A stretch of 64,000 nt of DNA, from NCBI RefSeq assembly GCF_019711495.1, contig NZ_JAIGNM010000002.1:310001-374000 (forward strand). Reading direction: 5' to 3'. A program made the translations under genes and the position numbers. A model generated the notes under the pieces. It was not told the origin of the DNA and searched no databases. It was given only the letters and a program-made list of their open reading frames with translations. Shown here one piece after another: positions 28,902 to 38,923 of the stretch. The stretch comes from Qipengyuania xiamenensis. Lineage in GTDB: Bacteria > Pseudomonadota > Alphaproteobacteria > Sphingomonadales > Sphingomonadaceae. How positions within the stretch are numbered: position 1 is the stretch's first letter; every line of letters begins with the position of its first letter.

Positions 28902-30307
28902 GGGGCGTTCCGACAGATATCGGTATCATCCACTTCGTCGGCATCGGCGGGATCGGCATGTCCGGTATTGCGGAGGTGATGAACAACCTCGGCTACACGG
29001 TCCAGGGCAGCGATCTCAACGAAAGCCCGACCGTGGAGAGGCTGCGTGGGCAGGGCATCTCGGTCAAGATCGGCCACGAGAAGGAAAACGTCGAAGGCGC
29101 AGCCGTCGTCGTGACCTCGACTGCGGTCAAACGGACCAATCCCGAAGTCGCCCATGCGCTCGAAAACCGTATTCCGGTCGTGCGGCGCGCGGAAATGCTC
29201 GCCGAACTTATGCGCCTGAAGTCCACCATCGCGGTGGCCGGCACGCACGGCAAGACGACCACCACCAGCATGATTGCCGCGCTGCTCGATTGCGGCGAGA
29301 TCGATCCGACCGTCATCAACGGCGGCATCATCGAGCAGTACGGCTCGAATGCGCGCCTCGGCGACAGCGACTGGATGGTCGTGGAGGCCGATGAAAGCGA
29401 CGGCAGCTTCCTGAGGCTCGACGGGACGATTGCGGTCGTCACCAATATCGATCCCGAACATCTCGACCACTACGGCGATTTCGACGGGGTCAAGGATGCT
29501 TTCGTCGAGTTCATCCATAACGTGCCCTTCTATGGCGCGGCGATCCTGTGCATCGACCATCCCGAAGTGCAGGCCGTAATCGGCAAGGTGCGCGACCGCC
29601 GGGTGATGACCTATGGTTTCAACCTGCAGGCGGATATTTGCGGCGTGAACGTCCAGCCGCATGAAGGCGGCAACCGCTTCGACGTCATCGTGCGCCAGCG
29701 CGGCGAGGAAGATCGCCGGATCGAGAATGTGACGCTGCCCATGCCCGGACGGCACAATGTCCAGAACGCGCTCGCCGCGATTGCGGTCGCCATCGAGATG
29801 GGCTGTCCGGACGAGGTGATCTGCAATGGCTTCGGCAGCTTTAGCGGCGTGCGCCGCCGGTTCACCAATGTCGGAACCGTTGCAGGCGCGACTGTCATCG
29901 ACGATTACGGCCACCACCCGGTCGAAATCCGCGCCGTGCTGGAGGCAGCGCGCGAGGCGACCGGCAACCGCGTGATCGCCGTGATGCAGCCGCATCGCTA
30001 CACGCGCCTCAACGACCTGATGGACGACTTCCAGAGCGCCTTCAACGAAGCCGACCAGGTCTATGTCACCCCGGTCTATGCCGCGGGCGAAGACCCGATC
30101 GAGGGCGTGAGCTCCGAAAGCCTCGTCGCCGGTCTCAAGTCGCGCGGGCACCGCTCGGCAGCCACGGTCGAAAGCTGCGAGGATCTCGCGGCCAAGCTGG
30201 CAGGCGATATCGAGGAAGGCGACCTTATCGTCTGCCTCGGTGCAGGCGATATCACGAAGTGGGCAGCCGGATTGGCGGATGCCATCGAGAAGGAACGCGC
30301 TTCGTAA
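28898..30307 (+). CDS. murC: UDP-MurNAc--L-Ala ligase
   Basis: This 469-residue ligase starts the peptide stem. [12 protein letters not shown] is the nucleotide-sugar-binding motif and [11 protein letters not shown] the P-loop; [10 protein letters not shown] is diagnostic of MurC. The stop overlaps the murB start by one base (TAATG). Confidence 0.97.
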   Translation: MRGVPTDIGIIHFVGIGGIGMSGIAEVMNNLGYTVQGSDLNESPTVERLRGQGISVKIGHEKENVEGAAVVVTSTAVKRTNPEVAHALENRIPVVRRAEMLAELMRLKSTIAVAGTHGKTTTTSMIAALLDCGEIDPTVINGGIIEQYGSNARLGDSDWMVVEADESDGSFLRLDGTIAVVTNIDPEHLDHYGDFDGVKDAFVEFIHNVPFYGAAILCIDHPEVQAVIGKVRDRRVMTYGFNLQADICGVNVQPHEGGNRFDVIVRQRGEEDRRIENVTLPMPGRHNVQNALAAIAVAIEMGCPDEVICNGFGSFSGVRRRFTNVGTVAGATVIDDYGHHPVEIRAVLEAAREATGNRVIAVMQPHRYTRLNDLMDDFQSAFNEADQVYVTPVYAAGEDPIEGVSSESLVAGLKSRGHRSAATVESCEDLAAKLAGDIEEGDLIVCLGAGDITKWAAGLADAIEKERAS

Positions 30308-31275
30308 TGGATCAGCCCGACGACGTCTGGAACTGGGATAACGGCATGGCGCCCGATTGCGCCGTCGAAGGCGGTATCGAAGCGCCGATCGACACCGAAG
30401 GGCTGCGCGGCAAGCTGACCCCGCAGGCGCCGCTCGCCAAGCTCGTCTGGTTCAAGACCGGCGGCAAGGCGGACTGGCTGTTCGAACCCGAAGACCGCGC
30501 CGACCTCGAAGAATTCCTCGGCCGCCTCGACGGCGACCTGCCTGTCATGGCGCTGGGTCTCGGCTCCAATATGATCGTGCGCGATGGCGGCGTTCCCGGC
30601 GTCGTGATCAAGCTCGGCAAGCCGTTCGCCGATGTCTCGATCGACGCAGACAGCTGCATCGTCGAATGCGGCGGAGGTGCGCATGGCATCCTCGTCGCCA
30701 GCGCGGCGCGAGACGCTGGTGTCGCAGGCCTCGAATTCATGCGCGGGATTCCCGGTACTGTCGGCGGCTTCGTTCGCATGAACGGCGGAGCCTACGGCAC
30801 CGAAGTCGCTGACGTGCTGGTCGACTGCACGGTCATCATGCCCAATGGCGAGTGCCATACGCTGCCAGCCTCCGACCTCCAGTATTCTTATCGCCACTCG
30901 GCGCTGCCGGAAGGGGCCGTGGTCGTGTCCGCCCGTTTCAAGGGTGAGCCGGGCGACCCTGAAGTCATCGGCGCGAAGATGGACGAGATCGCCGAAGCGC
31001 GCGAGAATTCGCAGCCGCTGCGCACCAAGACCGGTGGCTCCACCTTCAAGAACCCGCCGGGCGAGAAAGCCTGGCAGCTGGTCGATGCTGCGGGATGCCG
31101 CGGCCTGAAGATGGGCGGGGCCCAGGTGAGCGAGAAGCACACCAACTTCCTGCTCAATGTCGATAATGCGACCAGTGCCGATATCGAGGGGCTGGGCGAG
31201 GAAGTGAAGCGCCGCGTCTACGAGAATTCGGGCATTGAGCTCGAATGGGAAATCCAGCGCGTGGGGCGTCCGTAG
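30307..31275 (+). CDS. murB: UDP-N-acetylenolpyruvoylglucosamine reductase
   Basis: The 322-residue FAD enzyme reduces enolpyruvyl-UDP-GlcNAc to UDP-MurNAc. FKTGGKADWL, LGLGSNMIVRDGG and GGAYGTEVADVL are FAD-binding elements, and GGSTFKNPPG carries the catalytic serine. The overall form (type I/IIa without the E. coli C-terminal extra domain) fits the alphaproteobacterial enzyme. The ATG at MDQPDDVW was chosen because it abuts the murC stop. Confidence 0.96.
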   Translation: MDQPDDVWNWDNGMAPDCAVEGGIEAPIDTEGLRGKLTPQAPLAKLVWFKTGGKADWLFEPEDRADLEEFLGRLDGDLPVMALGLGSNMIVRDGGVPGVVIKLGKPFADVSIDADSCIVECGGGAHGILVASAARDAGVAGLEFMRGIPGTVGGFVRMNGGAYGTEVADVLVDCTVIMPNGECHTLPASDLQYSYRHSALPEGAVVVSARFKGEPGDPEVIGAKMDEIAEARENSQPLRTKTGGSTFKNPPGEKAWQLVDAAGCRGLKMGGAQVSEKHTNFLLNVDNATSADIEGLGEEVKRRVYENSGIELEWEIQRVGRP

Positions 31276-31284
31276 GAACACAGC

Positions 31285-32265
31285 ATGACCGATCTTCCCA
31301 AACTGCATGTCGCCGTCCTGATGGGTGGCTGGGCCAATGAACGGCCCGTGAGTCTCATGTCTGGCGAAGGCGTCGCCAAGGCGCTCGAAGGCCGGGGCCA
31401 CAAGGTCACGCGGATCGACATGGACAGGCAGGTCGCTGCCCGCATCGCCGAGACTGCGCCGGATGTCGTTTTCAACGCGCTTCACGGCGTGCCGGGTGAA
31501 GATGGCAGCGTGCAAGGCATGCTCGACCTGATGGGCGTGCCCTATACGCATTCGGGCCTCGCAACCTCGGTCATCGCGATCGACAAGCAACTGACCAAGC
31601 AGGCGCTGGTCCCACATGGCATTCCAATGCCCGGCGGGCGCATCGTGAAGAGCGCCGACGTGTTCGAACGCGATCCGCTGCCGCGACCCTATGTCCTGAA
31701 GCCCGTCAACGAGGGCAGTTCGGTGGGCGTCGCCATCGTTACCGACGAGGGCAATTACGGCAATCCGATTTCGCGTGATGCGAAGGGCCCGTGGCAGGAT
31801 TTCGACGAACTGCTCGCCGAACCCTATATCAAGGGTCGCGAGATGACCTCGGCAGTCGTCGATTTCGAGGACGGTCCGCGCGCGCTTGCCGTGACCGAAC
31901 TCAAGCCCAAAAGCGGCTTCTACGATTTCGACGCCAAATACACCGACGGCATGACCGATCATATCTGTCCTGCCGACATACCCGACCACATCCGCGACCT
32001 GTGCCTCGAGATCGCGTTGAAGGCGCACAAGCTCTTGGGGTGCAAGGGCACCAGCCGCACCGACTTCCGCTGGGACGAGGAACAGGGCGAGGACGGCCTT
32101 TTCGTGCTCGAAACCAACACGCAGCCGGGCATGACGCCGCTCAGCCTCGTTCCCGAACAGGCGAAGCACGCCGGTATCGAATATGCGGAACTGGTCGAGA
32201 CGGTCATTGCGGCCGCGCTGCGCGATCACACAGCCAGAAAACGGGACGCGGGGCGCGATGGCTAA
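31285..32265 (+). CDS. ddl: D-alanine--D-alanine ligase
   Basis: This 326-residue ATP-grasp ligase makes the D-Ala-D-Ala dipeptide for MurF. VLMGGWANERPVSL (the family N-terminal signature), ALHGVPGEDGSVQG, VKPVNEGSSVGV (ATP-grasp) and LETNTQPGMTPLS (metal-binding) are all present. The 3' end overlaps ftsQ by eight bases. Confidence 0.96.
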   Translation: MTDLPKLHVAVLMGGWANERPVSLMSGEGVAKALEGRGHKVTRIDMDRQVAARIAETAPDVVFNALHGVPGEDGSVQGMLDLMGVPYTHSGLATSVIAIDKQLTKQALVPHGIPMPGGRIVKSADVFERDPLPRPYVLKPVNEGSSVGVAIVTDEGNYGNPISRDAKGPWQDFDELLAEPYIKGREMTSAVVDFEDGPRALAVTELKPKSGFYDFDAKYTDGMTDHICPADIPDHIRDLCLEIALKAHKLLGCKGTSRTDFRWDEEQGEDGLFVLETNTQPGMTPLSLVPEQAKHAGIEYAELVETVIAAALRDHTARKRDAGRDG

Positions 32266-33166
32266 GGTCAAGCGCAAACCGACAGGCGTCCGGCGTTCCG
32301 CCGCGGCGCGTAGCCGTACCCAGAAAGCGCGGGCGGCCAAGAAACACACTTCCGGCCTGCTCGACCGGGCGATGGCCGCGCTGCCGTTTACCGAAGAGCA
32401 GTGGCACAAGTTCTTCCTGTTCCTGATCGTCGCTGCCGGTCTCGGCATTGCATGGACTGTCGCAAGCTATGCGGGCGTGCCGGAAATGGCGCGGACGGAA
32501 ATAGCGAAATCGGCGAGCCGTGCGGGTTTCGAAGTGGAAAGGGTGCGCGTCACCGGGGTCGAGCGGCTCAACCGGCAGGCGGTCTATGAACGCGTGCTGG
32601 GCGAGCAGGATCGCCCGATGCCGCTGGTCGAGGTCGACGAAATCCGCGAGCGGCTGCTTGAGCTCTCCTGGGTCAAGGACGCGCGGGTCTCGCGTCAGCT
32701 GCCCGATCTCCTGCGCATCGATATCGTCGAGCGAGAACCGCATGCCGTGGTTCGCAAGCCCGACCGGCTGATCCTCGTCGATGCGACAGGGCATGAACTC
32801 GAACCCGTCTCGAGTGAGCAGGCAAAGGGAATGCTGCTGATCTCCGGCCCCGGCGCGCAAAAGCAGGTCGCCGAACTAAACCGCCTGCTCGATGCTGCGC
32901 CAGCGCTCAAGCCGCAGATCGCAGGGGCGGAATGGGTCGGTAACAGGCGCTGGAACCTCACCTTCAAGACCGACCAGCTGCTTGCCCTGCCGGAAGGCGA
33001 CAAGGGTCCCGCGGCGCTGGTCAAGTTCGCCGAAATGGACGGGCGCAACCGGCTCATCGGCGGCAAGGCGATTGCCATCGACATGCGCGTGCCCGACCGG
33101 GCCTATCTTCGCTGTGCCGACGGGCCCTGTCCGCAGGGCATGAGCGCACAGGTGGAGGCGGAATAA
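32258..33166 (+). CDS. ftsQ: cell division protein FtsQ
   Basis: The 302-residue bitopic protein has a basic, Lys/Arg-rich cytosolic tail (about 1-45), one membrane helix (about 53-72, FFLFLIVAAGLGIAWTVA) and a periplasmic POTRA domain beginning FEVERVRVTGVERLN, followed by the beta domain. FtsQ bridges FtsL/FtsB and recruits the septal synthase. The start MAKVKRKP overlaps the end of ddl; the stop overlaps ftsA by one base. Confidence 0.94.
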   Translation: MAKVKRKPTGVRRSAAARSRTQKARAAKKHTSGLLDRAMAALPFTEEQWHKFFLFLIVAAGLGIAWTVASYAGVPEMARTEIAKSASRAGFEVERVRVTGVERLNRQAVYERVLGEQDRPMPLVEVDEIRERLLELSWVKDARVSRQLPDLLRIDIVEREPHAVVRKPDRLILVDATGHELEPVSSEQAKGMLLISGPGAQKQVAELNRLLDAAPALKPQIAGAEWVGNRRWNLTFKTDQLLALPEGDKGPAALVKFAEMDGRNRLIGGKAIAIDMRVPDRAYLRCADGPCPQGMSAQVEAE

Positions 33167-34464
33167 TGGCTACTCCTGCAAGCGCCCCGCTCCCGCGCGT
33201 CACCCGCGTCTTCGCCGCGGTGAATATCGGCTCCTTCCGTATTTCCGCGATGATCATGGGCCAGGCCGAAGACGAGGAAATGATCGTCCTCGGTTCCTCT
33301 CACCGTCGGGCTGAGGGGATCAAGCGCGGCTACGTCACCGACATGCGTGCCGCGACCCATGCGATCCGCAGCGCGATCGAGCTGGCGGAGGCCAATGCCA
33401 ACACCAGCGTCAACGGCGTCTGGATCGCCTGTGCGGGCGCCGGCCTGACCAGCAAGATTTCCAGCGTCGAAATCGCCATCGGCGGCAGGCGTATCGACGA
33501 AGACGATATAGAACATCTGCTGTTCGCCGCACGCGACCATATCCAGCCCGATGGCCGCATGGTGCTGCACGCGCAGCCCGCGCATTACACGCTCGACGGT
33601 GCGCACGGCATTGCCGACCCGACCGGCCTCCATGCAGAGGCGCTCGGCGTCGACATCCATGTAACCCTGGCCGAAGGCGCGCCGGTCCGGAACCTCATCG
33701 AGGCGGTCCAGAGTGCGCATCTCGACGTCGAAGGCGTTGTCGCAAGCCCGCTGGCCGCAGCGCATGCGTGCCTGTCCTACGAAGAGCGCGATCTGGGGGT
33801 CGCACTGGTGGAGATCGGCGCGCAGGTCACCAATGTCTCGGTCCATGCAGGCGGCATGCTCTTGGGGTTGCGGTCGATCCCGGTCGGTTCGAACGACATC
33901 ACCGATGCGATCGCTTCCTCGCTCGGCATTCGCCGGGGGCAGGCTGAACGCCTGAAGTGCGTCGCGGGCTCTGCCATCGCCACACCGAGCGACCACCGCG
34001 AGATGATTCCGGTTAACGCACCGGGCGACGAGCCGGGCGGACAACTCGCTCGGGGTGCCGACGAGCAGAACCGCATTCCCCGCGCCGAGCTGGTCTCGAT
34101 CGTCACCGACCGTCTGGGCACGATGACCAGCGAGATCGGCAAGGGCTTGAAGGCAATGGGCTTTTCCGGCGCGAACGGTGGCCAGGTCGTCCTCACCGGC
34201 GGCGGCGCCGAGTTGCACGGGATCGCCGAATTCATGCAAGGCGCGCTTGGCCTTCCGGTCCGCATCGGCAAGCCGCCGGCCCTGCGCGGCCTGCCCGAAG
34301 CCCATGCAACGCCCGGTTTCGCGACGCTGGCCGGGCTGTGCCTCTATGCGGTCGAGGATCCGGTAGACATCCGCTCGGTCGGACCGAGTTACCAGCCCGC
34401 GCGGCGGTATTCGGGGCTTGGGCTGGTTAACAGGGTCGTACAGGCGGTTCGCGAGTATTTCTGA
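33166..34464 (+). CDS. ftsA: cell division protein FtsA
   Basis: This 432-residue actin-like ATPase tethers FtsZ to the membrane. RVFAAVNIGSFRISAMI is the phosphate-1 loop, VALVEIGAQVTNVSV the phosphate-2 loop and VVLTGGGAELHGI the adenosine motif. The C-terminal amphipathic helix is VNRVVQAVREYF. The SHS2 insertion is normal; a Pro/Gly-rich loop near 285-310 is a little longer than in E. coli. Confidence 0.96.
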   Translation: MATPASAPLPRVTRVFAAVNIGSFRISAMIMGQAEDEEMIVLGSSHRRAEGIKRGYVTDMRAATHAIRSAIELAEANANTSVNGVWIACAGAGLTSKISSVEIAIGGRRIDEDDIEHLLFAARDHIQPDGRMVLHAQPAHYTLDGAHGIADPTGLHAEALGVDIHVTLAEGAPVRNLIEAVQSAHLDVEGVVASPLAAAHACLSYEERDLGVALVEIGAQVTNVSVHAGGMLLGLRSIPVGSNDITDAIASSLGIRRGQAERLKCVAGSAIATPSDHREMIPVNAPGDEPGGQLARGADEQNRIPRAELVSIVTDRLGTMTSEIGKGLKAMGFSGANGGQVVLTGGGAELHGIAEFMQGALGLPVRIGKPPALRGLPEAHATPGFATLAGLCLYAVEDPVDIRSVGPSYQPARRYSGLGLVNRVVQAVREYF

Positions 34465-34501
34465 GATCGGCGAGAACCCGCCGAAAAGCAGGCTTGGGCA
34501 T

Positions 34502-34510
34502 TGTGGATAA
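34502..34510 (-). promoter_or_regulatory. DnaA box upstream of ftsZ
   Basis: The minus strand reads TTATCCACA, a perfect 9-mer DnaA box, 92 bases before the ftsZ ATG. In Caulobacter DnaA directly activates ftsZ transcription. A GANTC methylation motif (GAATC, 34534-34538) lies 24 bases downstream. Confidence 0.6.
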
Positions 34511-34601
34511 AGGCATTTAACCTTTGCATGGGTGAATCGCTTTGTGCCAAAAGGCGTAGTGACAGGCTTCGGCCGAATTTTATTCCCAAAGGGACCAGTA
34601 A

Positions 34602-36398
34602 ATGAGCATCAACATCGGACCCGCCTCCAGCGACGACATGCGCCCCAAAATCATGGTTGTGGGCGTCGGCGGTGCGGGCGGAAACGCCATCGCCAACATG
34701 ATGGAATCCGAAATCGAAGGCGTCGATTTCATCGTCGCCAACACCGATGCGCAGGCCCTCGCAAGCAGTCCGGCAGAAAAGCGCATCCAGCTCGGCCCCG
34801 ACATCACCGGCGGTCTCGGCGCGGGTGCCCGCCCCGAAGTGGGCAAGGCGGCTGCCGAAGAAACCTTCGAAGACATCGAAGACGCGCTCGACGGCGTGAA
34901 CATGTGCTTCATCGCTGCCGGCATGGGCGGCGGCACCGGCACCGGCGCTGCACCCGTGATCGCGGAAGCTGCGCGCAAGAAGGGTGTCCTGACCGTCGGT
35001 GTCGTGACCAAGCCGTTCCTGTTTGAAGGCACGCGCCGCATGCGCGCAGCTGAATCGGGTATCGACGAGCTGCAGAAGCACGTCGACACGCTGATCGTCA
35101 TTCCGAACCAGAACCTGTTCCTGGTCGCCAAGTCGGACACCACCTTCAAGGAAGCCTTCGCGCTGGCCGACGAAGTCCTGCAGCAGGGCGTGCGTTCGAT
35201 CACCGACCTCATGGTCATGCCGGGCCTCATCAACCTCGACTTCGCCGACGTGCGCAGCGTGATGAGCGAAATGGGCAAGGCGATGATGGGCACCGGCGAA
35301 GGCGAGGGCGACAACCGCGCTCTCGAAGCAGCCGAACGCGCCATCGCGAACCCGCTGCTCGACGGTGTCAGCATGGCCGGCGCCAAGGGCGTGATCATCT
35401 CGATCATCGGCGGCGAAGACATGAAGCTCCTCGAAGTCGACGAAGCGGCGAACCACATCCGCGAGCTGGTCGACGAAGATGCCAACATCATCTGGGGTAG
35501 CGCATTCAACCCCGAGCTCGACGGCAAGATCCGCGTTTCGGTAGTTGCGACCGGTATCGAGCAGGACGGCTCGGCTGCAGCCAAGCCGACACGCAATTTC
35601 TCCATGGCTCCGCAGCGCGCGCCGCAGCGCCCGGTTCTCGACCTTCAGGAAGATGCGGGTGAGGAAGAGCCCTTCGAGCTCAGCGAAGGCCTCTCGGCGG
35701 ATCCGGAGCCGGAACCTGTCCAGACCTACGAACCGCAGCCCGAGCCCGCACCCGAGCCGGTCGAAGCGGCCATTGAAGATTCCTTCGACGACGAGCCGCC
35801 CTTCCGGGAAGAAGGCCTCTCGCCTGCCGGTGCCGATGATTTCGGCGATGACAGCGACGATGTCGACGGCATCGTCGATCCGCTGGCCGGCATGCGTAAC
35901 GAGGAAACCGAGCGTTTCGACAATTACGAGGACGAAGGCACAGTCCCTCCGCCTGCAGATGATAGCGGCTTCGGCGAAGCAGCCGAGCAGGAAGGCTGGA
36001 CCGACGATAGCGACGGCGGCCCGCCGCCGCTCGACCTCTCTGAACCGGTCGACGAAGGCGTAGGCGATGAATTGCAGCTCGGCGCCGATCAAGTTGCGGA
36101 AGGCGAAAGCCCGCTTGCGACGAAGCCCGCACGTGGTCCTGCTACGGGCGGTGACACTAGTGGCGGTTTTGCTGGTGGGGCAGGTGCAGCTGGTGCTGGT
36201 GCAGCGGCGGGTGGCGCCGGTGGCGCGCCGGCTGGTGGCGCTCCGGGCGGCGCGGCACAGGGCAGCACGCTGTTCGAGCGTATGGCTAACCTGTCGCGCG
36301 GATCGAGCACTTCGGACGAAGACGAGGATGACGACGACGAGGATGGCAGCGGCGCGCTGAACATCCCGCGTTTCCTCGGACGTCAGAACAACCAGTAG
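34602..36398 (+). CDS. ftsZ: cell division GTPase FtsZ with long acidic linker
   Basis: FtsZ forms the cytokinetic ring. The GTPase core (about 12-325) contains [11 protein letters not shown] and the tubulin signature GGGTGTG (109-115), then NLDFADV (T7 loop). It is 598 residues long against 383 in E. coli: residues about 325-585 form an acidic, Pro-rich linker that ends in a Gly/Ala-rich stretch and a run of Asp/Glu. The conserved C-terminal peptide [13 protein letters not shown] (586-598) that binds FtsA is intact. AAAGGGACC before the ATG is a good ribosome-binding site. A 137-base gap after ftsA carries a DnaA box, so it probably has its own promoter. Confidence 0.97.
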   Translation: MSINIGPASSDDMRPKIMVVGVGGAGGNAIANMMESEIEGVDFIVANTDAQALASSPAEKRIQLGPDITGGLGAGARPEVGKAAAEETFEDIEDALDGVNMCFIAAGMGGGTGTGAAPVIAEAARKKGVLTVGVVTKPFLFEGTRRMRAAESGIDELQKHVDTLIVIPNQNLFLVAKSDTTFKEAFALADEVLQQGVRSITDLMVMPGLINLDFADVRSVMSEMGKAMMGTGEGEGDNRALEAAERAIANPLLDGVSMAGAKGVIISIIGGEDMKLLEVDEAANHIRELVDEDANIIWGSAFNPELDGKIRVSVVATGIEQDGSAAAKPTRNFSMAPQRAPQRPVLDLQEDAGEEEPFELSEGLSADPEPEPVQTYEPQPEPAPEPVEAAIEDSFDDEPPFREEGLSPAGADDFGDDSDDVDGIVDPLAGMRNEETERFDNYEDEGTVPPPADDSGFGEAAEQEGWTDDSDGGPPPLDLSEPVDEGVGDELQLGADQVAEGESPLATKPARGPATGGDTSGGFAGGAGAAGAGAAAGGAGGAPAGGAPGGAAQGSTLFERMANLSRGSSTSDEDEDDDDEDGSGALNIPRFLGRQNNQ

Positions 36399-36442
36399 GT
36401 TAGCCTGAACCTTCGCGCCCGCTGGTGCGTTGGTCAAAGGAT

Positions 36443-38242
36443 ATGGCAATTAAACAAGGCAGACGCTGGGCTACGGGTGTTGCGCTGCTGGCGCTTGTCG
36501 CCGGTGCCTCGCCGGCCCTCACACAGGAAGTCGTTCAGGCGCTACCGGCACCCGGCTCGCAAGAGCTGGGTGACGCGCTCCAGCGCCTTGCGCGCAATTC
36601 GGGCGATATCGAGGCCCTGATCGATGCGGGCGATGCCGCTCTCCTGCTCGGCGATATTCCCGCGGCGATCGGCTTCTTCGGCCGTGCGGAGGATCTCGCG
36701 CCGACCAATGCCCGCGTATCCTTTGGACTTGCGCGCGCCTACACGCGTTCGCGCCGTCCGGTGGAGGCGCTCCGCCTTTTCGCAATGGCAGAGCAGGGCG
36801 GCATTCCGGTTGCGACCATGGCAGCCGATCGCGCGTTGGCCTTCGACCTGGTCGGCGATGCCGTGAGCGCGCAGGAGCTCTACCGTGTCGCGCTCGCACA
36901 GGAGGACAATCCCGAGACGCGCCGTTATCTTGCGCTGAGCCAGGCAATTTCGGGCAACCGCGAAGGTTTCGAGGCTACGCTCCTGCCCTTGCTGCAGGAA
37001 GGCGACAACGCTGCCTTCAGGACGCGCGCCTTCGGGCTGGCGATCCTCGGCGACACCGAGGCTGCTGTCACGATTGCCGACGACATGATGCCGCAGCAAA
37101 TGGCGGCAAGGGTCGCTCCCTACCTGCGCTACATGCCGCGCCTGACGCCGGCCCAGCAGGCCGCTGCAGGGTCGCTCGGCGTATTCCCGCGCACGGCCGC
37201 GATCGGGCGCGACGATGCCTCGATTGCTGCTTATGCGACCTCTTCCGCGCCAGCCGCGCGCACTGCGGATGCGTCCCTAGCGCCCGCCGGGCCTGCGCTC
37301 GGCCGCGTCAGGGCAGCACAGGAACGGCAGGGAGAGCTCCCTCCGCGTTCGAGGTCCTCGCTCACCGCCTCGGACCCGCTCGAGCGCACAAGGCCGCGCA
37401 CACGGCGGGTTGAGCGCGAAGAACAGGCCACTACTCCCACACCTGCGCCTGTGCCTGCACCGGCGCCAGTGCCGACACCCGCTCCGCCGCCGCCGCCGCC
37501 ACCTCCACCGCCTCCCCCTCCGCCGCCGCCGGCGCAGAGCGTGGAGGATGCATTCAGCAGCTTCGATCTCGGAGACAGCGTTTCTGCGGCTCCCCGCAGC
37601 GGTGCAGTCGATATCACCGCCATCGAGGTGCCACGCGAAGTCGAGGCGAAGCCTGCCGCGCCGCCACCTCCTGCTCATCCTTCACGGTACTGGGTGCAGG
37701 TTGCGACTGGACGGGACATCGACGCTCTCGGCTTCGACTGGCGGCGCATCACCCGCAACGCCGACGGCGAACTTGCCGGCAAGAGCGGCTTCACAGCCCC
37801 CTGGGGTGAAGCCAATCGCCTGCTCGCCGGGCCCTATGACAGCGCTGCGGAGGCGCGCGAGGTGGTCGGACGCCTCAAGGCCAACGGGATCGACAGTTTC
37901 CCGTTCACCAGCGCCACCGGTGAGGAAATATTCCCGCTCGAAGGCGCCCGACCTGCGCCGGCTGTCGAGCGTCATCCGGCCCGCCACTGGGTACAGGTGG
38001 CGACCGGCCGCGATCTCGATGCGCTCGGATTCGACTGGCGCCGCATCGCACGCAGCGCGCAAGGTGCGCTCGACGGTATCGGTCCGTTCACCGTTCCCTG
38101 GGGCGAGGCCAACCGCCTGCTCGCTGGCCCCTTCGAAAGCCGCGAAGAGGCGCGCGAGATGGTCAACCGGCTGAAAGAGCGCGGTATCGATACCTTCACC
38201 TTCTCCAGCGAGGATGGCGAGCGGATCGTCGAACTCGACTGA
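36443..38242 (+). CDS. exported TPR-like protein with two tandem SPOR domains
   Basis: The 599-residue product begins with a signal peptide (about 1-29). Residues 50-230 contain TPR-like helical repeats (ALIDAGDAALLLGDIPAAIGFF). Next is a Pro/Ala-rich linker with 16 consecutive prolines. Two SPOR domains close the protein (about 415-500 and 514-599); the two aligned blocks share 58 of 86 residues (67 percent), a recent tandem duplication. SPOR domains bind denuded septal glycan, and the gene follows ftsZ by 44 bases, so a role at the division site is likely. An alternative GTG start 6 codons upstream has no better ribosome-binding site. Confidence 0.85.
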   Translation: MAIKQGRRWATGVALLALVAGASPALTQEVVQALPAPGSQELGDALQRLARNSGDIEALIDAGDAALLLGDIPAAIGFFGRAEDLAPTNARVSFGLARAYTRSRRPVEALRLFAMAEQGGIPVATMAADRALAFDLVGDAVSAQELYRVALAQEDNPETRRYLALSQAISGNREGFEATLLPLLQEGDNAAFRTRAFGLAILGDTEAAVTIADDMMPQQMAARVAPYLRYMPRLTPAQQAAAGSLGVFPRTAAIGRDDASIAAYATSSAPAARTADASLAPAGPALGRVRAAQERQGELPPRSRSSLTASDPLERTRPRTRRVEREEQATTPTPAPVPAPAPVPTPAPPPPPPPPPPPPPPPPAQSVEDAFSSFDLGDSVSAAPRSGAVDITAIEVPREVEAKPAAPPPPAHPSRYWVQVATGRDIDALGFDWRRITRNADGELAGKSGFTAPWGEANRLLAGPYDSAAEAREVVGRLKANGIDSFPFTSATGEEIFPLEGARPAPAVERHPARHWVQVATGRDLDALGFDWRRIARSAQGALDGIGPFTVPWGEANRLLAGPFESREEAREMVNRLKERGIDTFTFSSEDGERIVELD

Positions 38243-38387
38243 TTTTCGCGCCTATCCGTAAATCGGTTCTTGTGCACAGGGTTTGCACAAGCCGCTTTCG
38301 TTCTCCCCAAGAGCCTTCGCTGCGCCGATTGCCAATCGGCCCGCCGCTTCGGCACATGGTTTCCATGAGCCTGAGAAACCTCACCTG

Positions 38388-38891
38388 ATGCGTTCCGTGG
38401 AAGCCAGATTCGAAGCCGAAGACGACGCGGCACCGCTCGAAATGCTTGTTGCACTGTTCGAGGCGCGCGGCTGGCCGTGCGAGGCGAATGCGGAAGAAAT
38501 CAGCGGCGAGATCCAGGGCAGCTGGGCCAAGTACCAGCTGCGCGCGATCTGGCGCGGAGAGGACCGCGTCCTCCAGCTTCTCTGCCTTCCCGACATCCGC
38601 ATTGCGGCCGAAAAGCAGACGGCGGCGCGCGAGTTGGTGGCGCTGGCGAACGAGCAGATGTGGCTCGGCCATTTCGACATCTGGTCCAATGGCAACGTCC
38701 TACTTTACCGCAATGGCACCCTGCTCGGGAATGATGGCCTGCTGAGCCTCGACCAGGCGCAATCGCTGGTCGAGATCGCGGTCGAGGAATGCGACCGCTT
38801 CTATCCGGCGTTCCAGTTCGTGCTGTGGGGCGACAAGGAACCGCGCGAGGCGCTGAAGGCAGCCATGGTGGACGCTGCCGGCGAGGCTTGA
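38388..38891 (+). CDS. YbjN domain protein
   Basis: The 167-residue cytosolic protein fits the YbjN/DUF1790 pattern: PLEMLVALFEARGWPCE, an alternating beta-sheet core ending in LLCLPDIRI, then a helix-rich C-terminus (LVEIAVEECDRFYPAFQFVLWG). Such proteins resemble the type III secretion chaperone fold and have been tied to stress or regulatory roles without a defined mechanism. The ATG at MRSVEARF was preferred over upstream starts that lack coding character. proC follows after 32 bases. Confidence 0.85.
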   Translation: MRSVEARFEAEDDAAPLEMLVALFEARGWPCEANAEEISGEIQGSWAKYQLRAIWRGEDRVLQLLCLPDIRIAAEKQTAARELVALANEQMWLGHFDIWSNGNVLLYRNGTLLGNDGLLSLDQAQSLVEIAVEECDRFYPAFQFVLWGDKEPREALKAAMVDAAGEA

Positions 38892-38923
38892 AGCCCACCG
38901 CCTTCGCTCTACAAGCGCATTCC

